Assembly: GCA_032191485.1 (NCBI GenBank)
Contig: JAVDOI010000007.1
Coordinates: forward strand, 5,156,042-5,220,041
From: Leptoclinus maculatus
Taxonomy: Eukaryota; Chordata; Actinopteri; Perciformes; Stichaeidae
DNA: 64,000 bases
Reading direction: 5' to 3'
Position numbers and translations under genes: made by a program. This document shows positions 50,110 to 61,344 of the stretch, one piece after another. The notes under the pieces are model-generated. The model saw nothing but the letters and a program-made list of their open reading frames with translations, ran no database searches and had not been told where the DNA came from. Each line of letters starts with the position of its first letter. The stretch's first letter is position 1.

Positions 50110-50230
50110 CAAATGGATGTCTTTAGCTTTTGGACTGTTGGTTGGACAAATTAGTCCATCTGAGACGTCATCTTGGAATCTGGGAAATTGTGAGGCTCAC
50201 CAGACAGTTAGCAACCAACAGATCAATGGA
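50110..50230. repeat. Remnant related to the 38890 dispersed repeat
   Basis: TTTTGGACTGTTGGTTGGAC and TCTGGGAAATTGTGAGG are core motifs of the same teleost repeat. It has no termini. Confidence 0.4.
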
Positions 50231-50332
50231 TGCCACATAACGATACAACATACTGGACAGTTAGAAGTCTGTGGACTTGAGTATACTCTCGCATGTATGA
50301 CTTGCATACTGCTTGTACAGGTATATACAGTA

Positions 50333-51901
50333 CAGGTACATCTCAATGAATTAGAATATCATCGAAAAGTTAATTTATTTCCGTAATTCAATTAAAAAAG
50401 TGAAACTCATATTATATAGATTCATTACACACAGGGTGATATATTTAAAGCGTTTATTTCTTTTAATATTGAAGATTATAGCTTACAGCTAATGAAAACC
50501 CAAAATTCAGTATCTCAGAAAATTTGAATATTGTGAATAAGTTCAATATTGTACTCATGGTGTCACACTCTAATCAGCTAATGAACACCTGCAAAGGTTT
50601 CCTGAGCCTTTAAATGGTCTCAGTCTGGTTCAGTAGGCTACACAATCATGGGGCAGACTGCTGACTTGACAGTTGTCCAGAAGACAGTCATCGACACCCT
50701 CCACAAGGAGGGGAAGCCACAAAAGGTCATTGCTAAAGAAGCTGGCTGTTCACAGAGTGCTGTATCATATTAATGGAAAGTTGAGTGGAAGGAAAAAGTG
50801 TGGTAGAAAAAGGTGCACAAGCAACAGGGATAACCGCAGCCTTGTGAGGGTTGTGAAGCAAAGCCCATTCAGGAATTTGGGGGAGATTCACAAGGAGTGG
50901 ACTGCAGCTGGAGTCAGTGCTTCAAGACCCACCACACACAGACGTATCCGGGACTCGGGCTACAACTGTCGCATTCCTTGTGTCAAGCCACTCCTGAACC
51001 AGAGACAACGTCAGAAGCGTTTTACCTGGGCTAAGGAGAAAAAGGACTGGAGCTCAGTGGTCCAAAGTCCTCCTTTCAGATGAAAGTAAATTTTGCATTT
51101 CATTTGGAAATCAAGGTCCCAGAGTCTGGAGGAAGAGTGGAGAGGCACACAATCCAAGTTGCTTGAGGTCCAGTGTGAAGTTTCCACAGTCAGTGATGAT
51201 TTGGGGAGCCATGTCATCTGCTGGTGTTGGTCCACTGTGTTTTATCAAGTCCAAAGTCAGCGCAGCCGTCTACCAGGACATTTTAGAGCACTTCATGCTT
51301 CCCTCTGCTGACAAGCTTTATGGAGATTCTGATTTCATTTTCCAGCAGGACTTGGCACCTGCCCACACTAGCAAAGGTACCAATACCTGGTTTAATGACC
51401 ACGGTATCACTGTGCTTGATTGGCCAGCAAACTCACCTGACCTAAATATTGTCAAGAGGAAGACGAGAGACACCAGACCCAACAATGCAGACGAGCTGAA
51501 GGCCGCTATCAAAGCAACCTGAGCTTCCATAACACCTCAGCGGTGCCACAGGCTGATCGCCTCCGTGCCACGGCGCATTGATGCAGTAATTGATGCAAAA
51601 AGGAGCCCCGACCAAATATTGAGTGCATACTGTATACGAACATAGTTTTCAGTAGGCTAACATTTGTGTTAAAAATCCTTTTTTTAATTGGTCTTATGTA
51701 ATATTCTAATTATCTGACGTACTGAATTTGGGGCTTTCATTAGCTGTAAGCCATAATCATCAAAATGAAAAGAAATAAACGCTTGAAATATATCACCCTG
51801 TGTGCAATGAATCTATTTAATATACGAGTTTCCCTTTTTTAATTGAATTACTGAAATAAATTAACTTTTCGGTGATATTCTAATTCATTGAGATGCACCT
51901 G
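50333..51901 (+). mobile_element. Tc1-like transposon with long inverted repeats, TA target
   Basis: A 1569-bp element bounded by TA (50331-50332 and 51902-51903). The left end CAGGTACATCTCAATGAATT and the mirrored right end CAGGTGCATCTCAATGAATT start inverted repeats that stay alignable for about 210 bp (50333-50540 and 51692-51901), with a few per cent mismatch. Between them lies a single decayed transposase gene. It sits in the 9.5-kb intron between exons 3 and 4, transcribed against the host gene. Confidence 0.93.
50648..51650 (+). pseudogene. Tc1-family transposase, inactivated
   Basis: Starts ATG-GGG at 50648 with MGQTADLTVVQKTVIDTLHK and a helix-turn-helix region (IAKEAGCSQSAVS). It resumes after a deletion and frameshift near 50766 with the GRKKCGRKR basic, AT-hook-like stretch, and RRIRDSGYNCRIPCVKPLLN. 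A second frameshift near 51060 leads to the first catalytic Asp (LLSDESKF), then VMIWGAMSS, and the second Asp in FQQDLAPAHTS. The third catalytic residue should follow NSPDLN in an IENLW motif. Here about seven codons are deleted and the frame passes straight to VKRKTRDTRPNNADELKAAI. A nonsense codon at about 51520 follows. The protein cannot be functional. Confidence 0.9.
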
Positions 51902-53149
51902 TATGTAAGTAGGAGTGCGAGACTTTTACATGAATGAACATCCGTTACATTCTAGCCCTCGCCGAACAAGTTCACACAATACGGATCAGGCCTTTCACCA
52001 ATCAGGAAAAGCTCTCTGCATTATGTATTTTCCAGAGTTGTGGTGTCCGTTGCTACTTTTGTTTATGTCAAGGGTTGATGTTGATCGGCTGACTCCGGAG
52101 TCAGTAAATATCGGTCTCACAGATCGAGTATTGGTCGGGCTATACCTTACATTTCTTCTCCTTGTTTCTTTAGCATGCAGTGTCAGTAAACATTGCTATG
52201 CCTGAATTCTTTTTGAATGTCTGTTTATATATCTACACAGATCAGAAGGGTAAGAGACATAATATGATGTATACGTGTGTGTCTTTAAGGGAAGTCAGTT
52301 GCTAGACTGAACGAATGTGCTTTGTAAAACGTAGAGGTAGGTCTACATTATTAAATGTAAAAAAAAAAAAAGAAGGTTCAAACTGACCATCTCAAACCAA
52401 TTTTCTGGATCGGATCGCAGAGGGAAAGACATGGACATGGACAAATCTAAAATGCGTATCGTGTCAAAAGAAGAAAGACCACAAGCAAGAGGGACCCGCT
52501 GAGTGGTCCTCAGTCTACATGCATTTGGGAATGTTTGAAAGAGAAGGAAAAAAAAAACTAAAGCAGAGACTTGTCAGAGTGAAGTAAACAAATGATGTGT
52601 GGACCCCTCTAGCTGAACGAGGGTGTCAGTGTGTCAATGACGATGAATGAAAAGAGGCATATAGGAGGAGAGGGGGCGCAGAGGAGGAAAGGAGGAGGGA
52701 CAGCCCGGGGGAGGTTTATGGGAATCGACTGCTGCGAAGGAGGGGGGTAAACAAAAGAGAAAGAGGCATGACTGGTGGAGGGCACTGTGTATTCCCTATA
52801 CACACACAGTGAGTGGGATGAGGGGAACGGAGGGGGAGACAGAGAGAGACGGGGCTGAGCATAGGAGATACTGACGGGGAAGACAATGAAACATGGGTGG
52901 TGAAAGAAGAAACATGTCAGTAGTGTGGCAGTGGATGTTGGAGGTCGTACAGGGACTCGTGATTAAAAAGGAATTTACCATAATATTAATATCAAATTCA
53001 GTTTTAGTCTTTATCTTCATTAAAATGTAAGATATGATGAGTATTTCTCAAGGTGTATCAACACAATTCTAAACAGCCAACAACATTATCTGGAAAACAA
53101 TTGCTATCTATTCTTATTAATAGCAAATGCAGAATTATAAGGAATGCAT

Positions 53150-53300
53150 TTTTTTTACCAATTGTATTCCTTATGATGGCGCTAGATTAAAAGTTAATGG
53201 GTCAACAAAGTGATTACAATTTATTCTGAGGGGGGGAAATAAATGTGACACAATTTAATGGCAGTCCATTCTATAGTTGTCAAGACATAAAACTATTCAT
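53150..53300. repeat. Dispersed fish repeat DR-C, fragment
   Basis: GATGGCGCTAGATTAAAAGT, GTGATTACAATTTATTCTGA and CAGTCCATTCTATAGTTGTC appear in the order seen in other DR-C copies. No termini. Confidence 0.5.
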
Positions 53301-53357
53301 CCCCTGGGCGCGGTGGGTTCCCACAACAAATATAATGGCAAGCCATCCAATATTTGT

Positions 53358-53385
53358 TAATAATAATAATAATAATAATAATAAT
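53358..53385. repeat. (AAT)9 microsatellite
   Basis: Trinucleotide tract directly before DR-A copy e. Confidence 0.95.
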
Positions 53386-53819
53386 TTCCGTCAGGACCAT
53401 AGACTGTATGTAAGAAGTGGACGTAGTCGCCCGACGTCACCCACTGGTTTGTGGACTGCGGTTCTGAAGCCTCGAGATTGGCATTTGGCACATCAGCGAA
53501 TTTTTGCAACTGGTGAAAGGAAGTGACCACTTCTGGACTGCGGAGAAGTGGCGCCGTGGCAGAGACTCCATATACGGCTCTCTGGTAGAGACCTGTCAAT
53601 CACAAGGTAGCCACGCCCTAAAGGATACTCTGATTTATTGTCCTTTTTCCTCTAAATCAGGGGTGTCAAACTCAAGGCCCGCAGGCCGAATCCGGCCCGC
53701 CACGTCATTTTATGTGGCCCGCGAATCTGCCAGCAAAAAAAAAATAAAAAGTTAAAAAAAAAAAAATAATAATAATTTTAAGTTAGACTTGATAATAAAA
53801 ATATCCCCATAGTCGAAGT

Positions 53820-53892
53820 TATGAGATAGAAAGTCATAATTATGAGATAGAAAGTCATAATTATGAGATAGAAAGTCATAATTATGAGATAC
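53820..53892. repeat. 21-bp tandem repeat, about 3.5 copies
   Basis: Unit TATGAGATAGAAAGTCATAA-T repeated without mismatch inside the 53658 hAT. Confidence 0.95.
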
Positions 53893-53959
53893 TTAATAAC
53901 AGTCATAGAAGCAGCTCTTCATAGGTTACCCTACATGTTACATGTAAATGGGTTGCGAG

Positions 53960-54878
53960 TAGGGCTGCAACTAACGATTATTTTAATAATCGATTAATCT
54001 GTCGATTATTTTTACGATTAATCGATGAATCGGATAAAAAAAAAAAAGCATTCATTTCCAACCCTTTATTCAAAAACAGTATGCTTTATGCTTTACATCT
54101 GCCAATTATATCGTTTTTTTTTTAAATAAAGTGCACACAAATATGTATATTTTTGTTTAAAGGGACCTGAGCTGTCAGAACAATAAATCATTTATAAAAA
54201 ATAAAGAAAAATACAAATCAGAAAACTTAACAGGATTTGTTTGAACGTCAGAACTTGTTCTCTACACTACACTCACAGATGCACACACTCTCACACTCAG
54301 ACAAGCACACACACTCAAGTTCACTTGAAGCTTATTCATTAAATGATTACCATCATTGTAGTAAGTGCAAGTTAAGTTAATTTATACACCACATTTAAAC
54401 ACAGTTTAAGATGACCAAGTGCTATAAAAAAAATTAAAAAGTACAACACACACAAATATATTTGTCAACAATAACCGATATGGGACAAAGCACAGAATAT
54501 ATATACATGACAACAGATTGAAAAATGAATGGGCCAAAAAAGGCGAGTGAATAAAAACGTGTCTTTAGTCCTGCTTTACTACTGTTATTAACGAGCTAAC
54601 GCTAACTTGTCATGCTTGTCAAACTGGATAACGAGTAAACACCGGCACCAGAAGAGCTACTGGAGGGACGTTACGTCCCTGATAGCAGTCGACTCCGGGG
54701 CGGCTCTGCTCCGCTCTGCTCTGCGCTCAACTCAACTTTTTTTTTATACTCAAACATCTCCGCGACTTATTGAGTGGCGTAATAATCGCGCGACACAACG
54801 AATCGATAATGAAATTCGTTGCCAACTCTTTTAATAATCGAATTTTATCGATTTTATCGATTCGTTGTTGCAGCCCTA
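53960..54878 (-). mobile_element. Inner non-autonomous hAT, TSD GTTGCGAG
   Basis: Ends TAGGGCTGCAACTAACGATT and ...CGATTCGTTGTTGCAGCCCTA; exact duplication GTTGCGAG at 53952-53959 and 54879-54886. It is the same family as 40777-41401 but in the opposite orientation and with a different internal deletion: the BED-finger exon is absent, and other internal sequence (CGTTAGCTCGTTAATAA region read in reverse) is kept. Confidence 0.92.
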
Positions 54879-55390
54879 GTTGCGAGTACATTGAAGACTT
54901 TAAACGTGACATTACAACACATGAAATACTTCACGTGGGATTGTGCAAACGCACCCTTGAAAGGATTTTAAGCTTTGAACAAAGTTATTGTAATAACTTG
55001 TGTTTGATATTTGTCTTTGCAATTTTCTTTAAAAGTTTGATAGAGTAATGTGGGTTTATTAACCCTAAATTAAAAGGATTTAAGTTATAATATACATATA
55101 CATGCATATAACAGAAATGTGCTTAAATATATTTTTACATTTATATAACTGCATGTACAATATTTTAACACTTGAATAAACAATAATTAAATGCAGAGAC
55201 AGTTATTTACCAATATGTTAGGAGTTACATTTACACAGTCTTACATTTACAACCGGCCCTTTGAGGGCGACCATGATGCTGATGTGGCCCAGAGTGAAAA
55301 TGAGTTTGACACCCCTGCTCTAAATGGACCATCATTTACTAAATGAACATCATGCTGTATTGAAGAAGACTTGAAACTAGAGATTGAGAC

Positions 55391-56488
55391 TAGTGCTGGG
55401 CGGTATACCGGTTATAATTTCCCGTATGATATGAATTTTTCACACACCGTCACACCGGTGCACAGCCGAAACAACTGCGGTCACTCTTCAACAGGCAGCT
55501 AAATATATTGTTCGCCGCTAAGAAGGCTACAGTCGGAGCTAGTCATCTTAACTGTATTGAGAGGGACCTCTAATCATGGTTATAACACAACAATTAATAA
55601 CCCATAACTAACACTCTTTAACAGCGCAACACACCACGACAGTTTGTGACACACAAACAATTTGTAACACTAATAATTGTACATTTATAAAATTTCACCG
55701 CCAAATGGCATGCTGGGTACAGCTCGCTAGTTAGCCCGTTAGCACAACAGTCTCTTAACAGCTGGGAGAGGCTCCGTCGCTACAGTAACGTTACAGTAAC
55801 GAACAGAACAGAGCGATGCAGGATGAACAAAGACAGACCGGAGATGCACCGATAGAGTCCGTTACCCAAGAGAGGAGCTGGGTCTGCTGTTTGGAAGTTT
55901 TCCGACGTTTTGCGAGTTTATCGAGCCACTGTTGTTGCCGCTGGTGGCAACACGAGCAACTTACTCCATCACCTCAACAGAAAACATGTGTTGGAATACC
56001 AAGAGTGTGATTACGGTCCTCGGATTCGAGACCGTCAACCAGTAACGTTGGCGCGAGTGAAACCGAAGGGTCAGACATCGCTTGAAGAGGCATTTGCTCG
56101 AGGTACTGCATATGACTAGAAAAGCAAGCGGTGGAGCGACATTACGAACGCAATAACGATCCAAGGACATGGTCCCGCTACAGACAGTCGAGAAAGATGC
56201 GTTCAGAGCAATGATTAAAACACTGGATTCAAGGTACGTCTTACCGGGGCGACAATACTTCAGCCAAACTGCTATCCCAACATTATACGAACAAACGAGC
56301 AAACCCTATAGTAAGCAACGCCTTTATACATGACATGAAAATGTTTTTATATTCTATGTACTCCTGATAGTAGAGTAAGCCACTATAAACCTATATAAAA
56401 ATACAGTCAAGGAAAAATAAAATACTGTGAAACCGCCAGAATCTTAAAAAATACTGTGATACACATTTTTGGTCACCGCCCAGCACTA
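55391..56488 (+). mobile_element. Non-autonomous hAT with decayed BED finger, TSD ATTGAGAC
   Basis: Ends TAGTGCTGGGCGGTATACCG and ...GGTCACCGCCCAGCACTA; exact duplication ATTGAGAC at 55383-55390 and 56489-56496. On the plus strand, 55816-56119 encodes a start MQDEQRQTGDAPIESVTQE, then in a shifted frame VWKFSDVL and GGNTSNLLHHLNRKHVLEYQ. This is the VWK...NTSNL..HL..KH signature of BED fingers. The two Cys of the finger are not both present (VYR where VCR would be expected). The catalytic part is deleted. Confidence 0.92.
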
Positions 56489-57840
56489 ATTGAGACCATG
56501 AACTCATGTTTACAATGTTTACTGAGGTAATAAATCAAGTGAGAAGTAGAGTCATTTTCTCCTCATAGACTTCTATACAATCTGACTTCTTTTTGCAACC
56601 AGAAGAGTCGCCTCCTGGTGGATATGAGATAGAATGCAGGTTTAAGGCACTTGGCTTGGCTTCACTTTTTAAAACCGGAGGTTGCCGCCTGGTCTGGACC
56701 AAAATGTTGGACCGACCCACATGCAGCATCCATAGAGCCACACCGATAGGACTAAGGGAGGCAGAGCGGGTTCTATCACTGAATAAAGACGGGGGGAGGG
56801 AAGTGAAGAAGCAGTGGTAGAAATTCCAGCAAGAAAATCGACTAAATCCATCCACTGTGTGTGAAGCTGCTCTTTGACTGGTGATGCAGGGTATGCAGGG
56901 AGCCATTGTTGCAACCTGTAACGGAGGTGACGGCTGACTGACGGCCCATCGTAGACAGACACACAGACACACACGAGATGGATGAGCCCCTCCACCAACC
57001 ATTAATCAGAATGGGCTATATGGGTGGACGACAACTACTATTTATACCATTCACACAGAGGAAAAGAGCAGAAATTTAGAGAGGTTGAAGATCTCGCCCT
57101 GCTTCACTTCTATCTCTCTCTCTCTGACCCGGCACTCATCTCCCTTCCCCTCACTCCTTCAACAGTATCTTCCCAGCGTAAGGGGATCCTGCCTTTGGGA
57201 GACGGTCGGACCACTTAGTGCTCTCGTAAGGATGCCAAGCGGGCAACAAGGACTCTTCAATGCGACGTGGTGGCAGGCTGCCCACTGAACGCCAGCACAT
57301 AAAGGGACTGTCAGCGCTGCCCTTGGTGCGGTGCATGCATACACAAACAGAGGAAGAGTCTTGCGCATTGGATCGTTTCGCTCCTCGCAGCGCAGAAAGT
57401 ATCGGTTACCGTGGTAACCGGTCCTCGCTATTAAGTGGTTGCAAAAGCGAGCTGTAAAATGTTGCAAATAAAGCAATTAAAAGAAAATGTAATGGTCAGT
57501 TTAACAGTTGTTTAGCTGTTCCCCTGCAATAATCCTCAAGATTTGTCCTTCATAATCCACTTTGCAAGTCATTGGTGCGTACCTAGCACACACGTCCCCC
57601 CCCCCCCGTCCCCCCCCACATGATAAAGTGCTTTATCACTGCCTGTGACACAGCTACGTTTATGGAAACAACTTGGCTGCAATTCTCTACTGCACACATC
57701 TCGGTCCTAAGTAAACAGACTTAGGTTCAAACGGTTGAAACCTTTTCTACAATGTGATCACATAGGAGTGTGAATAGTTGAAAGGAGCTTATCTATGAAA
57801 ACAAATATGATAAACTGGATAACTGTGCACCAGTTCGTCA

Positions 57841-57870
57841 CACACACACACAATCACACACACACACACT
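57841..57870. repeat. (CA)n microsatellite, interrupted
   Basis: CA runs with one AATCA break. Confidence 0.93.
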
Positions 57871-58662
57871 GGCTGTATACACAGACCCAGTGACCCTGCC
57901 GAGTTGCCATAACTACAGCTCCATGTCAACAAAACACGTCCGCCGGCATGTGGCGTTTTTTTTTGTATTCAACGTAGCGAGGGACAGACAGAGGGGTCCC
58001 GCTGAAAGCAGCGTGGACTGCCATTGAGGAAACTAATTTAGCATAAAGGATGTTTAATCCAAAACATGTAACAAAGACAACCACAGCAAAAAAACAATGA
58101 TGCTCTACTTTTGCCCGGAATGGTTGGTGTCAAAATATGTCCAGTCCTGATGAGCTGATTGATATTCATGAGCTGCCTGGGTTTTTGTATTTAGCCGAGT
58201 CGAAAAACTGAGTTCTCAGCTCTGAGAACTGTGCTGCACATTCTTAAGAGGGACACATTCATGAGCTGGTCTGGGACATTATAATATGACAACATCAGGG
58301 CTTGAGGGTCCTAAATGAAAAATATAGGCCTCTTCATTAATAAATAAAATCCACAGAGATTGGAACAAGTAGATGAAAAAACTAACTTTGTTAATGTCAT
58401 CTATAGTGGTTATTTGCACAAAAACACACAATTCAAAGAATAAGGAAATAAATGATTGTAGTTTTCTTTGAATATTTGCTGTAATAAAAGAAATTAGTAG
58501 TTATAATCATGTATTATAAGCTGCATATTATTGTGTAAAACATTAAATGTGGATTGTGGACAGCTACACAAATGTTATAAGCCACTCAGTTGTATATTTC
58601 CTATGTATATATATATATATATCTCAATAATGCCGTTCCATGTTGGGCCTCACTTTACTCAC

Positions 58663-58780
58663 ACATCAAGAGGCACTCTCAACAGCAGCGGTAACACCGC
58701 TCCCTCGTCATTCACGTCCATCAGTCGAGGCTCCAGGAGCTCGACGATGGTCAGCGCGGTACGGAACACAGCCGACAGGC
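58663..58780 (-). CDS. TBC-domain protein, exon 3: end of TBC fold
   Basis: A 118-nt exon, entered in phase 1 and left in phase 2. The first two bases complete the Gly codon begun in the previous exon (L-H-G). It encodes LSAVFRTALTIVELLEPRLM and then DVNDEGAVLPLLLRVPLD. The segment following WD.x.x.x.G in TBC proteins is a helix of this type (F+.al.il), and an LP.LL stretch commonly closes the domain. The acceptor is TTCTCACCAG and the donor GATGT|GTGAGTAAAG. The exon is flanked on its 5' side by a 1.57-kb intron that is mostly one hAT insertion (59050-60249). Confidence 0.85.
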
Positions 58781-59049
58781 CTGGTGAGAAGAGAAGACAG
58801 CGGGGTTTCCAAAAAACAATCGCTGTACATAAGCAAAGCTTTGTTTAATACAAAGTTGATGTAAAAGAGATAAGATAGACGTAGAGAGGATGGAAAACAA
58901 TGAACGATGTGAGGTATCGAACCATGAAACCGGTTTGAATGGCCTGCTAGTCTTTCCCCTGCCGCTGGACCAAATGCTCACATAATAATAAAAAAGTCAC
59001 AGTAATAAGATAACTATTGTCTTAGTCGTTAAATACTATGTAATTAAAC

Positions 59050-60249
59050 CAGGGTAGGAAATTTACATATTTTTTAGGGGGCAATTTTTGCCCCCACTGA
59101 CTGAAATCCAGGGGCATTTAAAAATAAATTGGGGCACTTTTTGAAACTTGTGAAATAACATTTAACCGTTGTTTAAAATAATAAATATACTTAATTAGCC
59201 TTACAGTATATGAGCAATTGTCATCAAATGGCAATAATAAGACTATTAGGCAGTAGTCTACAGATTCAAAGTGTTTTCTTAGATTTTCTGAACAAAAAAC
59301 AAACAGAAAACATAAATCAGACAATCATATTCAATTTTATTCTTATTTCTTTGTGGTTCTTTATTGTTATCATTACATTTTTTAAACAACTATTAACAAT
59401 TATTAAGTCAACAATACCTTGATTACATATACATCAGTCATTGTATGGAATTATTGAGAAAAAATATTTTTATAGCACCTCAAATATTGTGATATTACCC
59501 ATTTTTGTCCTGAACATGTATGAATTAGTCATTGTGTACCTTAAGCACCTTAAACATTTAAAAAATGTGCCATTTGAAGGTACAAATTCAGTTCAGTTTT
59601 TGCTTCGTAAAATATCTTAATTGACTGTCAGTCAGGTATTATTATTTTCCAGCAACCCTCAAATCAAAGAATAAAGACACTTTACGCACAATTTAAGTGT
59701 ATTTTCCCTTTAACTCACGAGATGCAGGCAGCATGTTTTATACTTAATGTGAATATAATTCATTTAATCTAATTTCCATTATGCAATATGTATACTTTGT
59801 TGGCATCTTATTCTGAAAACCGGATGTTCGTCTAAAGAAACCGGATGTTGTCTCACGTTAATCTTTCCGCTAACTTTCAAAGTCCTTCGCTCGCTCCCGA
59901 TCTGTGCCGTTTGAATGCGTTTACCGTGAGTTTCAGCATATAGGTGCACTAACATGTAAGTGTCTGCTGAGTTGACCACGGAGATCTGAGTGTCTGCTGA
60001 CTTGACCGCAGTCACAGGTCTGATTAAGAAGCGCTCCATTTATTTATTGTTTTAGAACGTTCGGTAAAACATTCCATGGCAACTGGACCGGGTCATATAG
60101 GCTACGATCTTTTTGACAAGTTCATTAAATTATCATTATTATTAGAGGACATTATGGGGGCATTTTTTGCCCCTCTCCTAGTGATATCGGGCAAAATGAT
60201 ATGTCTTAGGGGCAGTTTTGCCCTTTGCCCTCTTGTATTTTCGACACTG
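59050..60249. mobile_element. Non-autonomous hAT-like element, TSD AATTAAAC
   Basis: A 1200-bp element with ends CAGGGTAGGAAATTTAC and, mirrored from the right, CAGTGTCGAAAATACAAG; these are inverted but divergent. The exact duplication AATTAAAC lies at 59042-59049 and 60250-60257. Near both ends are GGGGGCA...TTTTTGCCCC modules. The interior is AT-rich, without a transposase frame; the short minus-strand frame at 59779-60039 resembles nothing I know. It takes up about three quarters of the intron between exons 2 and 3. Confidence 0.82.
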
Positions 60250-60330
60250 AATTAAACTATTTTATTGCCCCCTTCACCACTAAATGAATGTAAGCAAATG
60301 ATGAATCTACAATTTGCTTATACATTTGTG

Positions 60331-60346
60331 CGTGTGTGTGTGTGTG
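60331..60346. repeat. Short (GT)n touching the exon 2 donor
   Basis: Read on the transcript as CA repeats starting five bases after the exon 2 splice donor. Confidence 0.9.
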
Positions 60347-60351
60347 CATAC

Positions 60352-60466
60352 CGTGCAGAATGATGAGATCCCAGACAGCCAGGACAGAGTCCCAGCAGGG
60401 CAGGGAAGTGAAGAGAGTGAGGAACCATGGCATCACAAAGTGGACTGAAGAGACTCCCACCGACTC
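60352..60466 (-). CDS. TBC-domain protein, exon 2: C-terminal TBC motif (PWFLTLFT...VWD)
   Basis: A 115-nt exon entered in phase 0 and left in phase 1, encoding 38 residues. It contains VMPWFLTLFTSLPCWDSVLA followed by VWDLIILH. P-W-F-L-T-L-F followed about 15 residues later by (R/A)VWD is the most recognisable block of the second half of TBC domains. The acceptor is CTCCCCGCAG|GAG and the donor CACG|GTATGC. The donor is followed directly by a short (CA)n run on the transcript (60331-60346). In many TBC proteins the residue before the WD box is Arg or Lys (RIWD); here it is Ala-Val. This exon is the main evidence for the family call. Confidence 0.88.
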
Positions 60467-60610
60467 CTGCGGGGAGGGTAGATTTGGCATAACCAAAACA
60501 TGTAGAAAAGACTCATTTCACTGCCAATTTCTGTCAACTTTACTTATTTACTGCCCACCGAACTGAAACATTCATCCAAGACATATGCAATTGAGATAGT
60601 GTTGAAACTT

Positions 60611-60840
60611 TTAAAAAAGGTGCTAAATTCAAAATTCTGAACATTAAGATGGCAGCAAACAACAACCTGAATTGAGATTGAAGTCGCTCTCCCGCGCCCA
60701 CCCTCCGGTTCCCCCTCAGGATAACACTGTTAGCTCTGTCAGCTTCTATCCCCCGGCTCGGCCGTCGCCATCTTGAGAGCAGTGTGGAGGCAACCCAACA
60801 ATCATAGATGAGCTCTGAATTTCAAATTTAGCACCCTTAA
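60611..60840. mobile_element. TTAA-flanked MITE, copy 2
   Basis: TTAA at 60611-60614 and 60837-60840. Inverted ends are AAAAGGTGCTAAATTCAAAA and, mirrored, GGGTGCTAAATTTGAAATTC. The core carries GTGTGGAGGCAACC, the reverse of the core of 636-826. The 230-bp length and TTAA target suit a non-autonomous piggyBac-like element. Confidence 0.7.
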
Positions 60841-61344
60841 TGAATTTCTTAAATGGTGTTGCAGACAAACCCTGATGTTTGATGTTAACTGCTTGTAATA
60901 GTGACACATGTCTCACAAAAGGAGATTATAACAATAATAATTATAACCTTCGTGTTTGCTCAGGTCCGGTGGGTACAGCCAAAGCCCAGAAATCTGTGTA
61001 CAGCTCCCTTGCCCTACCTCTACTGAACAGCTCCATTACAAAGGAAACGCTGACCACTGATCTGTAATAGGACTTTTCTGTAAGGGCGGGCAACTATTGT
61101 GCCTACAATAAGCCCCTGTGGTGTGTGTGTTTGAGTGTGTTGGCTCCTAAAGGGCAGCTTTTCTCCCAGACCTGCTGAGTCGACGTGAAGTATAACAGTC
61201 TCTTCAAAGACACAAATGGCAGCAGTGATTGATCGCAGGGTGCAAATACACTTCAACTGAAGATTTTAACAGTCCGACTGCAACATGGCAAAGAAGAAGG
61301 CTCACTATTTCCACAACTTAACAGGACTAAGGGCATAAACGTTT

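Larger units (their letters stand above)
53658..55317. mobile_element. Non-autonomous hAT, TSD CTCTAAAT, itself hit by another hAT
   Basis: Ends CAGGGGTGTCAAACTCAAGG and ...AAAATGAGTTTGACACCCCTG, an inverted pair; exact duplication CTCTAAAT at 53650-53657 and 55318-55325. Its own sequence is about 740 bp once the inner 53960-54878 element and duplicate are removed. Next to the left end it has GGCCCGCAGGCCGAATCCGG and a 21-bp tandem repeat. No coding remnant is visible. Confidence 0.92.
53398..56700 (+). repeat. Dispersed repeat DR-A, copy e, split by two hAT insertions (one with a third inside)
   Basis: The host pieces are 53398-53657, 55318-55390 and 56489-56700. Joined, they give about 530 bp in the same order as the uninterrupted copy c, plus the distal AGTCGCCTCCTGGTGGAT...GGAGGTTGCCGCC block. 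The inserted elements are 53658-55317 and 55391-56488, each with its own perfect duplication. Confidence 0.85.
49138..58662 (-). other. Intron between exons 3 and 4 (9.5 kb)
   Basis: Phase-2 intron. It contains the Tc1 element, DR-A copies d and e and the nested hATs. Nothing identified in 49150-49690, 51910-53140, 56710-57830 and 57880-58600; 57597-57618 is a C-run and 58603-58622 a short TA tract. Confidence 0.7.
58781..60351 (-). other. Intron between exons 2 and 3 (1.6 kb)
   Basis: Phase-1 intron, mostly the hAT at 59050-60249. The remaining 58781-59041 has a faint tRNA-like patch but no gene. Confidence 0.8.

Noticed and set aside
50673..51522. Reading the Tc1 frames as separate host genes
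   Set aside because: They are adjacent broken pieces of one transposase between matching inverted repeats.
58900..58985. tRNA-like sequence on the minus strand (TGGTCCAGCGGCAGG and GGTTCGATACC boxes)
   Set aside because: The A and B boxes are only approximate, the T stem pairs poorly and no acceptor stem can be formed. At best it is an old SINE head.
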